Shown: positions 15,147 to 23,786, numbered from the stretch's first letter. The stretch is DNA of 64,000 nt from an uncultured Collinsella sp. (GCA_959019775.1 CAUEPS010000009.1:1-64000), one strand, 5' to 3'. Numbers and translations are program-made. Notes: generated by a model not told the origin, from the sequence alone.

Positions 15147-16730
15147 ATGTTTAAGAGCATCCAAAAGAGCGGAAGGATCGCAGCAGTCGCCATCGGCCTG
15201 ATCGCGGCCTTGTCTCCGCTCGCAGCCCCTCCAGCAGCATTAGCCGGCGGCAGCGTACCGACGCCTGAGCTTAAGAAGTCGTATAGTTTTAAGACCAGCA
15301 ACGATATCAGTCTTTCGGACTTCCGCACCAGCGGTCATACGCAATTCGGTTATCTATTTGATTGTGATGGCTATTTCAATGATAGGAGCGTTGCTCTTAT
15401 TAATTTAGAAGATGGCAGCACAAGCCCCGTTAACATTCCGGATGAGTACTATGATTCTGCATGTCTTTCAGAAAACGATGAACTCTACTGGGTAGATAAT
15501 GGCAATTTAGTCGTATTCTCACCGAACACCAAAACACGGACAGTTCATCCCATCAATCCAACCAAATATGCTCATACCGAAGTAATCATCTCCGAAAACT
15601 GCAAAAGAGCAGCTGTGGAATGCTATGACTCTGATTATGCACCTAAACAGGTCATGTTCTATGACCTCAACTCCGATGAACTAATTCAGTCTTATCAGTC
15701 AAATAAAGACGACTCTTCGTACTACTTCTCAAAAGATATGAGCCGTCTATATGCCTTACAGGACAATACTAAGGACGGCGTCGTTGCACTTAGGGTTTTC
15801 AACTGTGATACAGGGTCAACAGAATTAAAGACCGTCAACGTAAAAAAAGATGATAGGTCTTCGGATGTCAACTGCATTACCCTCAGTTCTAGCTCGGACG
15901 ACATCTATCTTCAGAGCGATATCGCGTTAATCAAAGCAGACCGCGGCGGGAATATGCGCATTCTACTCAATGATGACGACCTCGCCCCTGGCGGACTGTA
16001 TTCATCAACATCGACGGAGTTCTATTCCGTCTACACAAAGAATGGTTCGAACGATCTTTTCGAAGAAGATGATGGTGATTACTACTTAAATGAACAGGAT
16101 GCAAACCTTGGCATTCTCGATTTACGAAGCGATGACATCATCAGCACAACCGCCTACCCTTTCGGCTATGGAATCCTCGACGGCATCTCGCATGACGGAA
16201 ACATCTTGCTGGGATATTGCGTCGACAATGACAAGTTGGGAAATTTCTTAGTAGATGCCAAATCTGGATCAAAAGTCAAATTCGGTTCCTCGGACAATTG
16301 TCTTTCATTCATGAATGGCGACCGAGAAATACTGGCGACTTATCAGAGCGATTACATGCTTCATGTGAACATCTACAAGTCCAATATCCCCCATTCGCTG
16401 CCCGAGGATGTTCTCTACTTTGTCCAGACTCACCTGCCGTTTGTTATTGGCGGTGGCGTGGCGATCATCCTCATCATCGGTGGCGCGATCGTTATCCTTT
16501 GCGTCCGCAAGAAGCGCACGAAGACCACGAACGGCGCAGTAGCCGCAGCGCCCAAGCCTCAGCGCAAGCAGCGTCGTCGTCAGAAGCGCGCCCAGCAGAA
16601 CGCCGTAGCGCCCACAGCACCGGCTATGCAAGCAGCTCCGGCCGAGCCTGCCCGCTTCTGCCGCCACTGCGGAACCCCGCTCGTACCCGAAGCCCAGTTC
16701 TGCCCCACATGCGGACAAAAGGTAGACTAG
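15147..16730 (+). CDS. Secreted-domain membrane protein with C-terminal zinc ribbon
   Basis: The 527-residue protein has a signal peptide (residues 1-34, ending PPAALAGG), an outer domain of about 390 residues rich in Asp, Ser and aromatic residues with repeated short beta-like units (possibly a beta-propeller-like fold, not proven), one membrane helix at about 430-452 (VIGGGVAIILIIGGAIVILC), a basic/Ala-Gln linker, and a final zinc ribbon CRHCGTPLVPEAQFCPTCG. The orientation puts the zinc ribbon in the cytoplasm. The outer-domain DNA is clearly more AT-rich than the flanking genes, hinting at recent acquisition or different selection. The start has AGAGGAAAGG 7 nt upstream; a terminator follows. 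Function unknown. Confidence 0.8.
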   Translation: MFKSIQKSGRIAAVAIGLIAALSPLAAPPAALAGGSVPTPELKKSYSFKTSNDISLSDFRTSGHTQFGYLFDCDGYFNDRSVALINLEDGSTSPVNIPDEYYDSACLSENDELYWVDNGNLVVFSPNTKTRTVHPINPTKYAHTEVIISENCKRAAVECYDSDYAPKQVMFYDLNSDELIQSYQSNKDDSSYYFSKDMSRLYALQDNTKDGVVALRVFNCDTGSTELKTVNVKKDDRSSDVNCITLSSSSDDIYLQSDIALIKADRGGNMRILLNDDDLAPGGLYSSTSTEFYSVYTKNGSNDLFEEDDGDYYLNEQDANLGILDLRSDDIISTTAYPFGYGILDGISHDGNILLGYCVDNDKLGNFLVDAKSGSKVKFGSSDNCLSFMNGDREILATYQSDYMLHVNIYKSNIPHSLPEDVLYFVQTHLPFVIGGGVAIILIIGGAIVILCVRKKRTKTTNGAVAAAPKPQRKQRRRQKRAQQNAVAPTAPAMQAAPAEPARFCRHCGTPLVPEAQFCPTCGQKVD

Positions 16731-16761
16731 CGAACAAAACCCAATAGACCCCAACCACCAA

Positions 16762-16800
16762 GGCCCCGTTCCGGCACATTCCAGAACGGGGCCCTATTTT
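16762..16800 (+). terminator. Terminator of the zinc-ribbon membrane protein gene
   Basis: GGCCCCGTTC (16762-16771) pairs with GAACGGGGCC (16784-16793) and is followed by CTATTTT, 32 nt past the stop codon. Confidence 0.88.
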
Positions 16801-16822
16801 GAAGCAGGGGGGGGTGGCGACC

Positions 16823-16878
16823 TAGTCGTTGGGGACGTTCTTAAACGACTAGTCATTCAAGAACGTCCCCAACGACTA
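16823..16878. repeat. Perfect 20-bp inverted repeat, family B
   Basis: TAGTCGTTGGGGACGTTCTT (16823-16842) is perfectly complementary to 16859-16878. The 16-nt loop contains CGACTAGTC, echoing the arm end. It sits directly before the family A repeat, giving two back-to-back palindromes in one gap. Confidence 0.85.
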
Positions 16879-16883
16879 CCTGA

Positions 16884-16950
16884 AGTTGCGGTGGAATAGG
16901 GACTGTTTTGGCGTCTGGAACCCCCAATTAGTCCCTATTTCACCGCAACT
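16884..16950. repeat. Palindromic intergenic repeat, family A copy 2
   Basis: AGTTGCGGTGGAATAGGGACT (16884-16904) pairs with 16930-16950. It is a second copy of the element at 14936-15002, with most differences being compensatory or in the loop. Confidence 0.85.
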
Positions 16951-16956
16951 TAAAAA

Positions 16957-16993
16957 AGGGGCGCTGACCGGGATAGTCAGCGCCCCTTTGTTG
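16957..16993 (-). terminator. Terminator after livF
   Basis: AAAGGGGCGCTGAC and GTCAGCGCCCCTTT flank a short CGGGATA loop. On the minus strand the stem is followed by a run of T (TTTTTTAAG). It starts about 7 nt after the livF stop. Confidence 0.88.
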
Positions 16994-16999
16994 AATGGA

Positions 17000-17713
17000 T
17001 TAACCACCAAGATAGGCTTTGCGGACGTTGTCGTCGTGCAGGAGCTCTTGACCCGTGCCGGTCATGGTGATCTTGCCGGTCTCGAGCACGTAGCCGCGCG
17101 TAGCAATCGAGAGCGCCATCTGCGCGTTCTGCTCGACCAGGAGCACCGTGGTGCCGGCCTTGTGCAGGTCCTCGACAATCTGGAAGATCTGCTCAATCAG
17201 AATCGGCGCCAGGCCCATGGAAGGCTCGTCGAGCATGAGCAGCTTGGGGTTGCTCATAAGAGCGCGGCCCATAACGAGCATCTGCTGCTCGCCGCCCGAA
17301 AGGGTGCCGGCGACCTGGCGACGGCGCTCCTTAAGGCGCGGGAACTGCTCGTAGACACGCTCAAGGCCCGGAGCGACCGTGGACTTGGGCTGTGTATAGG
17401 CGCCCATCTCCAGGTTCTCCTCGACCGTCATCTGCAAAAAGGCGCGACGGCCCTCGGGGACCTGAGCCAGGCCCTTACCAACCAGCTTATCGGCGGGCGT
17501 ATGGGTAATGTCCTCGCCCATAAACTTGATGGAGCCGGTCTTGGAGCGCAGCAGGCCCGAGACGGTCTTGAGCGTTGTGGACTTACCAGCACCGTTCGCA
17601 CCGATCAGAGCAACGATCTCGCCCTCGTTGACGTTAAAGGAGATGTCCTTGATGGCGTGGATGGCGCCGTACCAGACGTTGATGTTGTAGACGGAAAGCA
17701 TCGGCTCTGCCAT
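17000..17713 (-). CDS. livF: Branched-chain amino acid ABC transporter ATP-binding protein LivF
   Basis: The 237-residue ATPase has Walker A GANGAGKST, ABC signature LSGGEQQML and Walker B LLMLDEPSMGLAP, and the LivF-type pattern with VEENLEMGAY. It is one of the two nucleotide-binding subunits driving import through LivH/LivM. The ATG follows the livG stop codon directly (TAAATG), so translation is probably coupled. Last gene of livJ-H-M-G-F, with a strong terminator just behind. Confidence 0.95.
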   Translation of the reverse strand: MAEPMLSVYNINVWYGAIHAIKDISFNVNEGEIVALIGANGAGKSTTLKTVSGLLRSKTGSIKFMGEDITHTPADKLVGKGLAQVPEGRRAFLQMTVEENLEMGAYTQPKSTVAPGLERVYEQFPRLKERRRQVAGTLSGGEQQMLVMGRALMSNPKLLMLDEPSMGLAPILIEQIFQIVEDLHKAGTTVLLVEQNAQMALSIATRGYVLETGKITMTGTGQELLHDDNVRKAYLGG

Positions 17714-18574
17714 TTAGTTCTCCCCCTTATCCTGCTTGCCCAGATATGCCTCGATAACGGCGTCGTTGTTCTGGATTTCCTCGGCCGTGCCCTTGGCGAT
17801 GACCTTGCCAAAGTTGAGCACGCAGATGCCCTCGCAGATGTTCATAACGAGCGACATATCATGCTCGATAAGCATGATGGCAATGCCGAAGGTGTCGCGA
17901 ATCTTAACGATGTTCTCCATGAGTTCCGCGGTCTCGGACGGGTTCATGCCGGCGGCAGGCTCGTCGAGCAGCAGCAGTTTGGGGTTGGTGGCAAGCGCGC
18001 GAACGATCTCCAGACGACGCTGGGCGCCGTAAGGCAGCGAGCCAGCCTGCTCGTTTGCCAGATGCTCCATATCAAAGATGGACAGCAGCTCCATGGCGCG
18101 CTCGTGAGCAGCCTTCTCGTGCTTCCAATACGTCGGCAGGCGCAGCACGCCCTCAAAACCGGAATAGCGCTCCTGGTTGTGCAGACCGACCTTGACGTTG
18201 TCCTCCACCGTCATGGTGTTGAACAGGCGAATGTTCTGGAATGTACGGGCAATACCCATGCGGTTGACCTGATAGACCGACTTGCCCGAGGTATCCTCTC
18301 CGTCGAGCAGGATGGTGCCGTGCGTGGGCTGATACACCTTGGTGAGCAGGTTGAAGACCGTGGTCTTACCGGCACCGTTGGGGCCGATCAGACCGGCGAT
18401 CTCGGTCTTGCCGATAGTCAGGCTAAAGTCGTCGACTGCCTTAAGGCCACCGAACTCAATGCCCAGGTGGATGCACTCGAGTGCAGGGCGCTCGCCCAGG
18501 TCACGATCGGGAACGATGGCGCCAGAAGGATACGGGACCATCTTGCCCTTCTTGAACTCAAATTTACTGGGCAT
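17714..18574 (-). CDS. livG: Branched-chain amino acid ABC transporter ATP-binding protein LivG
   Basis: This 286-residue ATPase shows Walker A GPNGAGKTT, signature LPYGAQRRLEI, Walker B LLLLDEPAAGMNP and the LivG-specific IEHDMSLVM segment. The N-terminus has a roughly 35-residue extension before the ABC core (LECIHLGIEFGGLKAV), longer than in E. coli LivG. The start at 18574 has AAGGAGGTGG upstream and overlaps the end of livM by 11 bp. It works with LivF in the import complex. Confidence 0.95.
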   Translation of the reverse strand: MPSKFEFKKGKMVPYPSGAIVPDRDLGERPALECIHLGIEFGGLKAVDDFSLTIGKTEIAGLIGPNGAGKTTVFNLLTKVYQPTHGTILLDGEDTSGKSVYQVNRMGIARTFQNIRLFNTMTVEDNVKVGLHNQERYSGFEGVLRLPTYWKHEKAAHERAMELLSIFDMEHLANEQAGSLPYGAQRRLEIVRALATNPKLLLLDEPAAGMNPSETAELMENIVKIRDTFGIAIMLIEHDMSLVMNICEGICVLNFGKVIAKGTAEEIQNNDAVIEAYLGKQDKGEN

Positions 18575-19643
18575 CGGCTGCCACCTCCTTCTTGGAAGCA
18601 AAGCGATCCTTAATGCGTGCGAAGAACGCCTTGAGCTGCGGATTGTTGGTAAAGATCATGACCAGGATCAGCACGATAGCGTAAATGAGCATACGGTAGT
18701 CCGAGAACTGACGGAGCAGCTCGGGAAGCACCGTGAGCAGCGCCGCCGCGATGACGGAGCCGCGCATATTGCCCAGACCGCCCAGGACCACGAACACCAG
18801 AATGAGGATGGACGTGTTGAAGTCGAACTTGGTGGCGGAGAGCTGCGAGAAGTTACCGCCGAAGAGGGCTCCGGCAGCACCGGCGAGGGCAGCGGAAACC
18901 ACGAAGGCGATCATGCGGTACTCGGTGACGGAGATGCCTACGGACTCGGCTGCAATCTTGTTATCGCGCACGGCCATAATGGCACGGCCGGTACGGCTGC
19001 GAACCAGGTTGAGCACGATCACGAGTGCGACCATGACCAGGATGGCACCGGCGAGGAAGGTCGAGTACGTCGACACGCCCGAGGCGCCCTGGGCGCCCTT
19101 GATGATGGCGGTGCCGTCCTCGAGCAGGTGCAGGTCGTCGATCGTAGAGTTGCCCGTGATGTTAAAGATCACGTGCAGGCCGCGCGAGTCGACACCCACG
19201 ATAAGGCAAGTGACGATCTCTTTGATGATCTCGCCAAAGGCCAGCGTCACGATAGCCAGGTAATCGCCGCTCAGGCGAAGGACCGGGATGCCGATCAAGA
19301 AGCCCAGGATGGCGGCAGCGATGGCGCCGACCACGATGCTGATGATAAGGCGCACCGGATCGGAAGGAATAGCGCTCTCGAGGGCGACCGCGGTGACGAT
19401 ACCCGTGTAGGCACCGATACTCATAAAGCCCGCATGGCCCAGCGACAAGTCGCCCGCGATGCCGACGACGAGGTTGAGGGAAATGGCCATGACGATGTAG
19501 GCCGTAATGGGAACCAACTGACCGGCGATCATGCGCGGGATCATGTGGCTGGACTGCATAAAGAACACGATGGCAAATGCCACGATGCACATGGCGTACG
19601 TGACAAAGTCGTGACGCGTCTGCTTGTCTTTAAGAAACTTCAT
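18564..19643 (-). CDS. livM: Branched-chain amino acid ABC transporter permease LivM
   Basis: The roughly 359-residue integral membrane protein has the LivM features GDLSLGHAGFMSIGAYTG near residue 65 and the cytoplasmic coupling loop RTGRAIMAVRDNKIAAESVG. About eight to nine helices are expected. It pairs with LivH to form the channel. ATG 19643 (MKFLKD) has AGGTGA just upstream; an in-frame GTG at 19652 is a possible alternative. It follows livH with no gap to speak of. Confidence 0.94.
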   Translation of the reverse strand: MKFLKDKQTRHDFVTYAMCIVAFAIVFFMQSSHMIPRMIAGQLVPITAYIVMAISLNLVVGIAGDLSLGHAGFMSIGAYTGIVTAVALESAIPSDPVRLIISIVVGAIAAAILGFLIGIPVLRLSGDYLAIVTLAFGEIIKEIVTCLIVGVDSRGLHVIFNITGNSTIDDLHLLEDGTAIIKGAQGASGVSTYSTFLAGAILVMVALVIVLNLVRSRTGRAIMAVRDNKIAAESVGISVTEYRMIAFVVSAALAGAAGALFGGNFSQLSATKFDFNTSILILVFVVLGGLGNMRGSVIAAALLTVLPELLRQFSDYRMLIYAIVLILVMIFTNNPQLKAFFARIKDRFASKKEVAADAQ

Positions 19644-19652
19644 AACGCTCAC

Positions 19653-20534
19653 CTACACCTTCTCGGGGACGTACTTGCCCAAGAGGCCGGCAGGCTTGAC
19701 GAGCAGGACGATGATCAAAACAGCAAAGACGATGGAGTTGGCAAGGCTCGTGGAAATGTAGGCCTGTGCCATCGCCTCGATGATGCCGATGAGAATGCCG
19801 CCGACAAAGGCGCCGGGGATGGAGCCGATGCCACCGAAGACGGCGGCGTCGAAGGCCTTGATGCCAGGCATGGCGCCCGTCGTGGGCTGCAGCACCGGCG
19901 AGTAGGAGCACAGCAGCACGCCGGCGATGGCGGCAAGGGCAGAGCCGATGGCGAACGTCATCGAGATGGTGCGGTTGACGTTGATGCCCATGAGCTGAGC
20001 GGCAGCCTTGTCCTCGGACACGGCGCGCATAGCTTTGCCCATCTTGGTCTTGCCTGTAAAGAACATCAGGCCGGCCATGATAACCAGGCAGGCGACGATG
20101 GTGACGAGCGAGACGGCGCTTACGTTGAACTTGGCCAAGAACTCCGGCACCTGGAAGGTGACGAGCGAAGTGAAGTTCTTGGGCGTGGCGCCCCACAGAA
20201 GCTGCGCGGCGTTCTGCAGGAAGTAAGACACGCCGATAGCCGTGATCAGAACGGCCAGCGGGCCCGCCTGGCGCAGTGGCTTGTATGCCAGACCCTCGAT
20301 GAGAACACCGAGAACGGTACAGACCACACAAGAGAGAACTACAGATGCCCAGCCCGGGAGGCCGAGATACGACGTGGCGCAGAACGAGACATAGGCACCG
20401 ACCATGATAACGTCGCCGTGAGCGAAGTTCAGCATCTTGGCGATACCGTAGACCATGGTGTAGCCCAACGCGATGATGGCGTAGACGCTGCCCATGGACA
20501 GGCCGTTGACCAGGTATTGGATAAAGACCGTCAT
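19653..20534 (-). CDS. livH: Branched-chain amino acid ABC transporter permease LivH
   Basis: The 293-residue permease has LivH signatures: NGLSMGSVYAIIALGYTMVYG, NFAHGDVIMVGAYV, the coupling loop KTKMGKAMRAVSEDKAAAQLMG, and IKAFDAAVFGGIGSIPGA. The start at 20534 is chosen because AAAGGGGG lies 9 nt upstream; the longer frame to 20627 adds non-family sequence. It follows livJ across a 139-bp gap containing two hairpins, which may lower permease expression relative to the binding protein. Confidence 0.94.
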   Translation of the reverse strand: MTVFIQYLVNGLSMGSVYAIIALGYTMVYGIAKMLNFAHGDVIMVGAYVSFCATSYLGLPGWASVVLSCVVCTVLGVLIEGLAYKPLRQAGPLAVLITAIGVSYFLQNAAQLLWGATPKNFTSLVTFQVPEFLAKFNVSAVSLVTIVACLVIMAGLMFFTGKTKMGKAMRAVSEDKAAAQLMGINVNRTISMTFAIGSALAAIAGVLLCSYSPVLQPTTGAMPGIKAFDAAVFGGIGSIPGAFVGGILIGIIEAMAQAYISTSLANSIVFAVLIIVLLVKPAGLLGKYVPEKV

Positions 20535-20581
20535 GTTCCACATCCCCCTTTCGAATAGGTTTCCAGTTAATGTATGAAACA

Positions 20582-20642
20582 GGGACGTTACATCGTCCCT
20601 AGATACCAAGCAAGCAGGGAAGGCCAAAACCTCCCCTGCTTG
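20582..20642 (-). promoter_or_regulatory. Two hairpins between livJ and livH
   Basis: CAAGCAGGGAAGG (20611-20623) pairs with 20630-20642 with one mismatch, and GGGACG/CGTCCC (20582-20599) forms a second stem. No T run follows, so they are likely mRNA-stabilising or partial-termination structures that favour the binding protein, as in many ABC operons. This role is inference. Confidence 0.5.
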
Positions 20643-20673
20643 GGATCAAAACCGCTCTATGTAAGGCGGCCTA

Positions 20674-21861
20674 TTAGGCCTGTACGTACTTGCCGTCGGT
20701 GATGACGTACGCCGTGGGCTCCTTCTGGACCTGGCCCTTATCGTTCCAGGTGAGCTTGCCGGTCAGACCGTCAACGGTAATCTTGAGCATAGCCTTGGAC
20801 AGCTTCTCGGCGACCTCGGTCGGATCGGCGTCGACACCAAGACCGGCCTCCTTGACGGCCTCGGCCACCGCGTGCACGCCGTCGTAGGCGTCGGCGGCAA
20901 ACTGGTCGGGGGTATCGCCGTACTTATCCTTATAGGCATTGACGAAGTCGGCGTTCTTCTCGTCATCGGCGGAGAACGGGGTCATGAGCAGCAGACCCTC
21001 GGCCAGAGAGGTGTCGAAGCCCTCAACGCCCAGGATGCCGTCCATGCCGTCGCAGCCCATCATCTTGACGTCGTAGCCCATGTCCTTGGCGTTCTTGAGC
21101 AAAACGGACGCCGGCGTGTAGTAGATCGGCGCAAAGATCATGGTGGCGCCGGCCTGCTTGGCCTTGGTCAGCTGGTTGGTAAAGCTCGTGGCGGAGTCGT
21201 CCTTAAAGGTCTCCTCGTCGACAATCTCGAGCTTGGACTCAGCGGCCTGGGCCTTAAAGGAATCTGCGATACCCGAAGAATAGGCGTCGCCGGAGTTATA
21301 GAACAGCACGAACTTCTCGTCCGCATACTTCTGCGCCAGGAACTTGGCAGCGTTGACACCCTGGTTGGGGTCGGTGAAGCAAACCTGGAAGACGCAATCC
21401 TTGCCGTCGGTGACGTCCTCGGAGGACGCGGACGGGGTGATCATGAACGTCTTGGGGTCGTTACCACACTCTGCGGCAACGGCAACCGACGCACCCGTGG
21501 TGGTCGGACCGACGAGGGCCTGCATGCCCCAGTCGAGCAGGGTGTTGAAGGCGTTGACGGCCTTCTCGCCATCGGCCTGGTCATCCTCGGCCTTGCTGGC
21601 AAGCGGCAGCTCCTTGGTCGAGAAATCCTTGCAGCCGAGCTCGACACCCTGGGTAACGGACTTGCCGTAGGACGCGTTGGCGCCGGTCAGCGGGCCGATG
21701 GTGCCGATCTTAAACGAAGCGTCGCTCGAAGCGGAACCGCTGTCGCCGCCGTTGGAGGAGCAGCCAGCTAGAATGGACATCGCCCCCAGACCTGCTGCGC
21801 TCGCGATAACGCTCCTGCGATTCATAACAGGGTTCAATGACTTACCGGTGAGGCTCGACAT
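20674..21861 (-). CDS. livJ: Branched-chain amino acid ABC transporter substrate-binding lipoprotein
   Basis: The 395-residue protein has a lipoprotein signal with lipobox ILAGC (about residues 31-35) after a basic start, then a Ser/Gly-rich linker and a periplasmic-binding-protein fold of the Leu/Ile/Val type (FKIGTIGPLTGANASYGKSV, YADEKFVLFYNSGDAYSSGIA, DAYDGVHAVAEAV). It delivers amino acids to LivHMGF. The ATG at 21861 has GAGAGGAGAG 5 nt upstream. It heads the operon, behind an AT-rich promoter region (21968-21997). The actual ligand may be leucine, isoleucine, valine or a related compound. Confidence 0.93.
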   Translation of the reverse strand: MSSLTGKSLNPVMNRRSVIASAAGLGAMSILAGCSSNGGDSGSASSDASFKIGTIGPLTGANASYGKSVTQGVELGCKDFSTKELPLASKAEDDQADGEKAVNAFNTLLDWGMQALVGPTTTGASVAVAAECGNDPKTFMITPSASSEDVTDGKDCVFQVCFTDPNQGVNAAKFLAQKYADEKFVLFYNSGDAYSSGIADSFKAQAAESKLEIVDEETFKDDSATSFTNQLTKAKQAGATMIFAPIYYTPASVLLKNAKDMGYDVKMMGCDGMDGILGVEGFDTSLAEGLLLMTPFSADDEKNADFVNAYKDKYGDTPDQFAADAYDGVHAVAEAVKEAGLGVDADPTEVAEKLSKAMLKITVDGLTGKLTWNDKGQVQKEPTAYVITDGKYVQA

Positions 21862-21956
21862 GCGGCTCTCCTCTCAAATCTCGTCGGGTTTCGGTTGCCC
21901 GACAGGCCATCCTTCGCCGTGTTCGGCGTTCGCAAAATAGTAGACGCTTTAGTTGA

Positions 21957-21983
21957 GAAAAGTGGCGATTATTTCAACTTTTC
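21957..21983. promoter_or_regulatory. Inverted repeat overlapping livJ -10
   Basis: GAAAAGT (21957-21963) and ACTTTTC (21977-21983) form a dyad that covers the predicted -10 of livJ. It is a candidate operator for a repressor responding to amino acids; the regulator is unknown. Confidence 0.35.
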
Positions 21984-21997
21984 TTTTGCTTTGTCCA
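21968..21997 (-). promoter_or_regulatory. Probable livJ promoter
   Basis: TGGACA (21997-21992) and AATAAT (21973-21968) on the minus strand are 18 bp apart, within an AT-rich stretch about 107 bp upstream of livJ. Confidence 0.5.
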
Positions 21998-22130
21998 TTT
22001 ATCCATATTTATGCGTATTTCTATCGGTTTATGCAGTTTAGCCACTTTATTATGTGAAAGTAATGTTTCTGTTCTGTTACAAGCGTCCTTGCCCTGCATA
22101 AAACGGCCCCACCGGTCTCGTTATATGCAC

Positions 22131-22270
22131 TTAGGCGGCGATGTACTTGCCGTCCTGGATCACATAAGCCGTAGCGGGCTTTTCGACCTGGCCCTCGTCA
22201 TTCCACGCCGACGAGCGCCTGCATGCCCCAGTCGCACAGGGCAAACCTTATGGCGCAAACGTTGACAGTT
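22131..22270 (-). pseudogene. Remnant of a second livJ-like gene
   Basis: Reading the minus strand, 22205-22131 encodes WNDEGQVEKPATAYVIQDGK followed by YIAA and a stop, closely matching the livJ C-terminus (WNDKGQVQKEPTAYVITDGK). Directly upstream, 22245-22208 encodes DWGMQALVG, which in livJ lies about 270 residues earlier. The two parts are joined out of frame. No start or SD is left. It is therefore a decayed paralogue with a large internal deletion, next to the intact livJ. Confidence 0.85.
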
Positions 22271-22442
22271 TGTTACGGAAGCTCGTTTGTAGCGAGCGTG
22301 TTTCCAATGTTTCCGCAGCGTTTCGGGGGTGCTGTTTTGTGCGACTCCTGTTGCCTGGCGAGCACGCGCCCTCGGTTCACGCTAGAATGCACTCAACCTT
22401 TAAGCGGTTAATCCATCCATGAGATGCACGAAGGAGCTATCT
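22271..22442. other. Upstream region of hom
   Basis: A possible -10 (TAGAAT, 22383-22388) lies about 55 bp before the hom start without a clear -35. No other gene or RNA structure is recognised. Confidence 0.3.
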
Positions 22443-23786
22443 ATGAGCGAACCCCTGCGCACCGTGAACGTCGGTCTGATCGGTCTGGGAACCGTCGGCG
22501 GCGGCGTGGCCCGTCTGATCAAGAGCCACCACGATGAGTACCTGGCAGCCTACGGCATCGACCTTAAGCTGACCCGCGCCTGCGCGCTTGCCTGGGAGCA
22601 GGCCGAGGCGGCAGGCATTGAGCGCGAGGCCTTTACGAGTGACTGGCACGACGTCGTCACCGACCCCGCCGTCGACATCGTCGTCGAGCTGATCGGCGGC
22701 GAGCATCCCGCAACCGAGATCTTCACCACTGCCTTTGAGCACGGCAAGCACGTCGTCTCTGCCAACAAGGCCCTGCTGGGCCGTCATGTCGAGACGCTCG
22801 CCGAGAAGGCGCGCGCGTGCGGCGTGCAGATTAAGTGCGAGGCCAGCTGCGGCGGTGGCATCCCCATCGTGAGCACGCTCGAGCACGACCTGGTGGGCAA
22901 CAAGATCCTGACCATCGCCGGCATTCTCAACGGCACCACCAACTACATCCTGTCGCGCATGGACGCCGAGGGCGCCGATTACGCCGACGTGCTCGCCGAC
23001 GCCCAGGCCAAGGGCTACGCCGAGGCCGACCCGTCCGCCGACGTCGACGGCTTCGACGCCGCCAGCAAGACGGCCATCCTCGCCTCCATCGGCTTTGGCA
23101 CCCGCGTGACCACCGATGATGTGTACCAGCAGGGTATCCGTACCATCGGCGCCGAGGACATCGCCCAGGCCCGCGAGCTCGGCTACACCATTAAGCTGCT
23201 CGGCATCGCCCGCAACACCGACGCCGGCGTCGACGTCCGCGTGCATCCCACGCTGATCCCCGCCGACCACATGCTTGCCAAGGTCAACGGCGCCATGAAC
23301 GCTGTCTACGTGGTAGGCGACGCCGTGGGCGAGACCATGTTCTACGGTGCCGGCGCAGGCTCCTTCCCCACCGCGAGCGCCGTCGTTGGCGATATCCTAT
23401 CGCTCTCCGAGCAGATCAGCCGCGGTGTGGCTCCGCTGCCCGAAATTGAGCCCTATGGCCACAACCTCGCCTTTAAGCCCATGGACGAGCTCCAGACCAA
23501 GTACTATGTGCGCCTGAAGGTCGCCGATCGCGTGGGTGCCCTGTCCGAGACGGTCGACATCTTTGCCAGGCACAACATCTCGATCTCGCTCATCAACCAG
23601 GTCGAGGACGGCAAGTCGGGCGTCAGCGATGCCTGCTCGGTCATCTTCCTGACGCACCGCGCGCTCGAGAAGGACGTCCAGGCTGCCGCCGCCGAGCTTG
23701 CCAGCGTCGACTGCGTGGCCGAGGTCGCCAACGTCCTGCGCATCGAGGACGTCGAGGCCTGGACCGAAGGCGTCATGGCCAACTAG
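22443..23786 (+). CDS. hom: Homoserine dehydrogenase
   Basis: The 447-residue enzyme reduces aspartate semialdehyde to homoserine on the way to threonine, methionine and isoleucine. It has the NAD(P)-binding VGLIGLGTVGGGVARL, the substrate region GGGIPIVSTLEHDLVGNKI, NGTTNYILSRM and ADPSADVDGFDAASK, and a C-terminal ACT domain (about 365-440), as in Gram-positive monofunctional enzymes; ACT suggests feedback control by threonine. The ATG at 22443 has AAGGAG 7 nt upstream. It stands alone, with a strong terminator right after it; thrB and thrC are not adjacent. Confidence 0.96.
   Translation: MSEPLRTVNVGLIGLGTVGGGVARLIKSHHDEYLAAYGIDLKLTRACALAWEQAEAAGIEREAFTSDWHDVVTDPAVDIVVELIGGEHPATEIFTTAFEHGKHVVSANKALLGRHVETLAEKARACGVQIKCEASCGGGIPIVSTLEHDLVGNKILTIAGILNGTTNYILSRMDAEGADYADVLADAQAKGYAEADPSADVDGFDAASKTAILASIGFGTRVTTDDVYQQGIRTIGAEDIAQARELGYTIKLLGIARNTDAGVDVRVHPTLIPADHMLAKVNGAMNAVYVVGDAVGETMFYGAGAGSFPTASAVVGDILSLSEQISRGVAPLPEIEPYGHNLAFKPMDELQTKYYVRLKVADRVGALSETVDIFARHNISISLINQVEDGKSGVSDACSVIFLTHRALEKDVQAAAAELASVDCVAEVANVLRIEDVEAWTEGVMAN

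Noticed and set aside
14877..15164. N-terminal extension of CutC
   Set aside because: It would be encoded by the palindromic repeat and lacks family similarity; the internal ATG fits CutC exactly.
18339..20558. 739-codon open frame antisense to livG-livM-livH
   Set aside because: Rich in His, Asp and Gly, no SD, lies wholly over strongly conserved liv genes.
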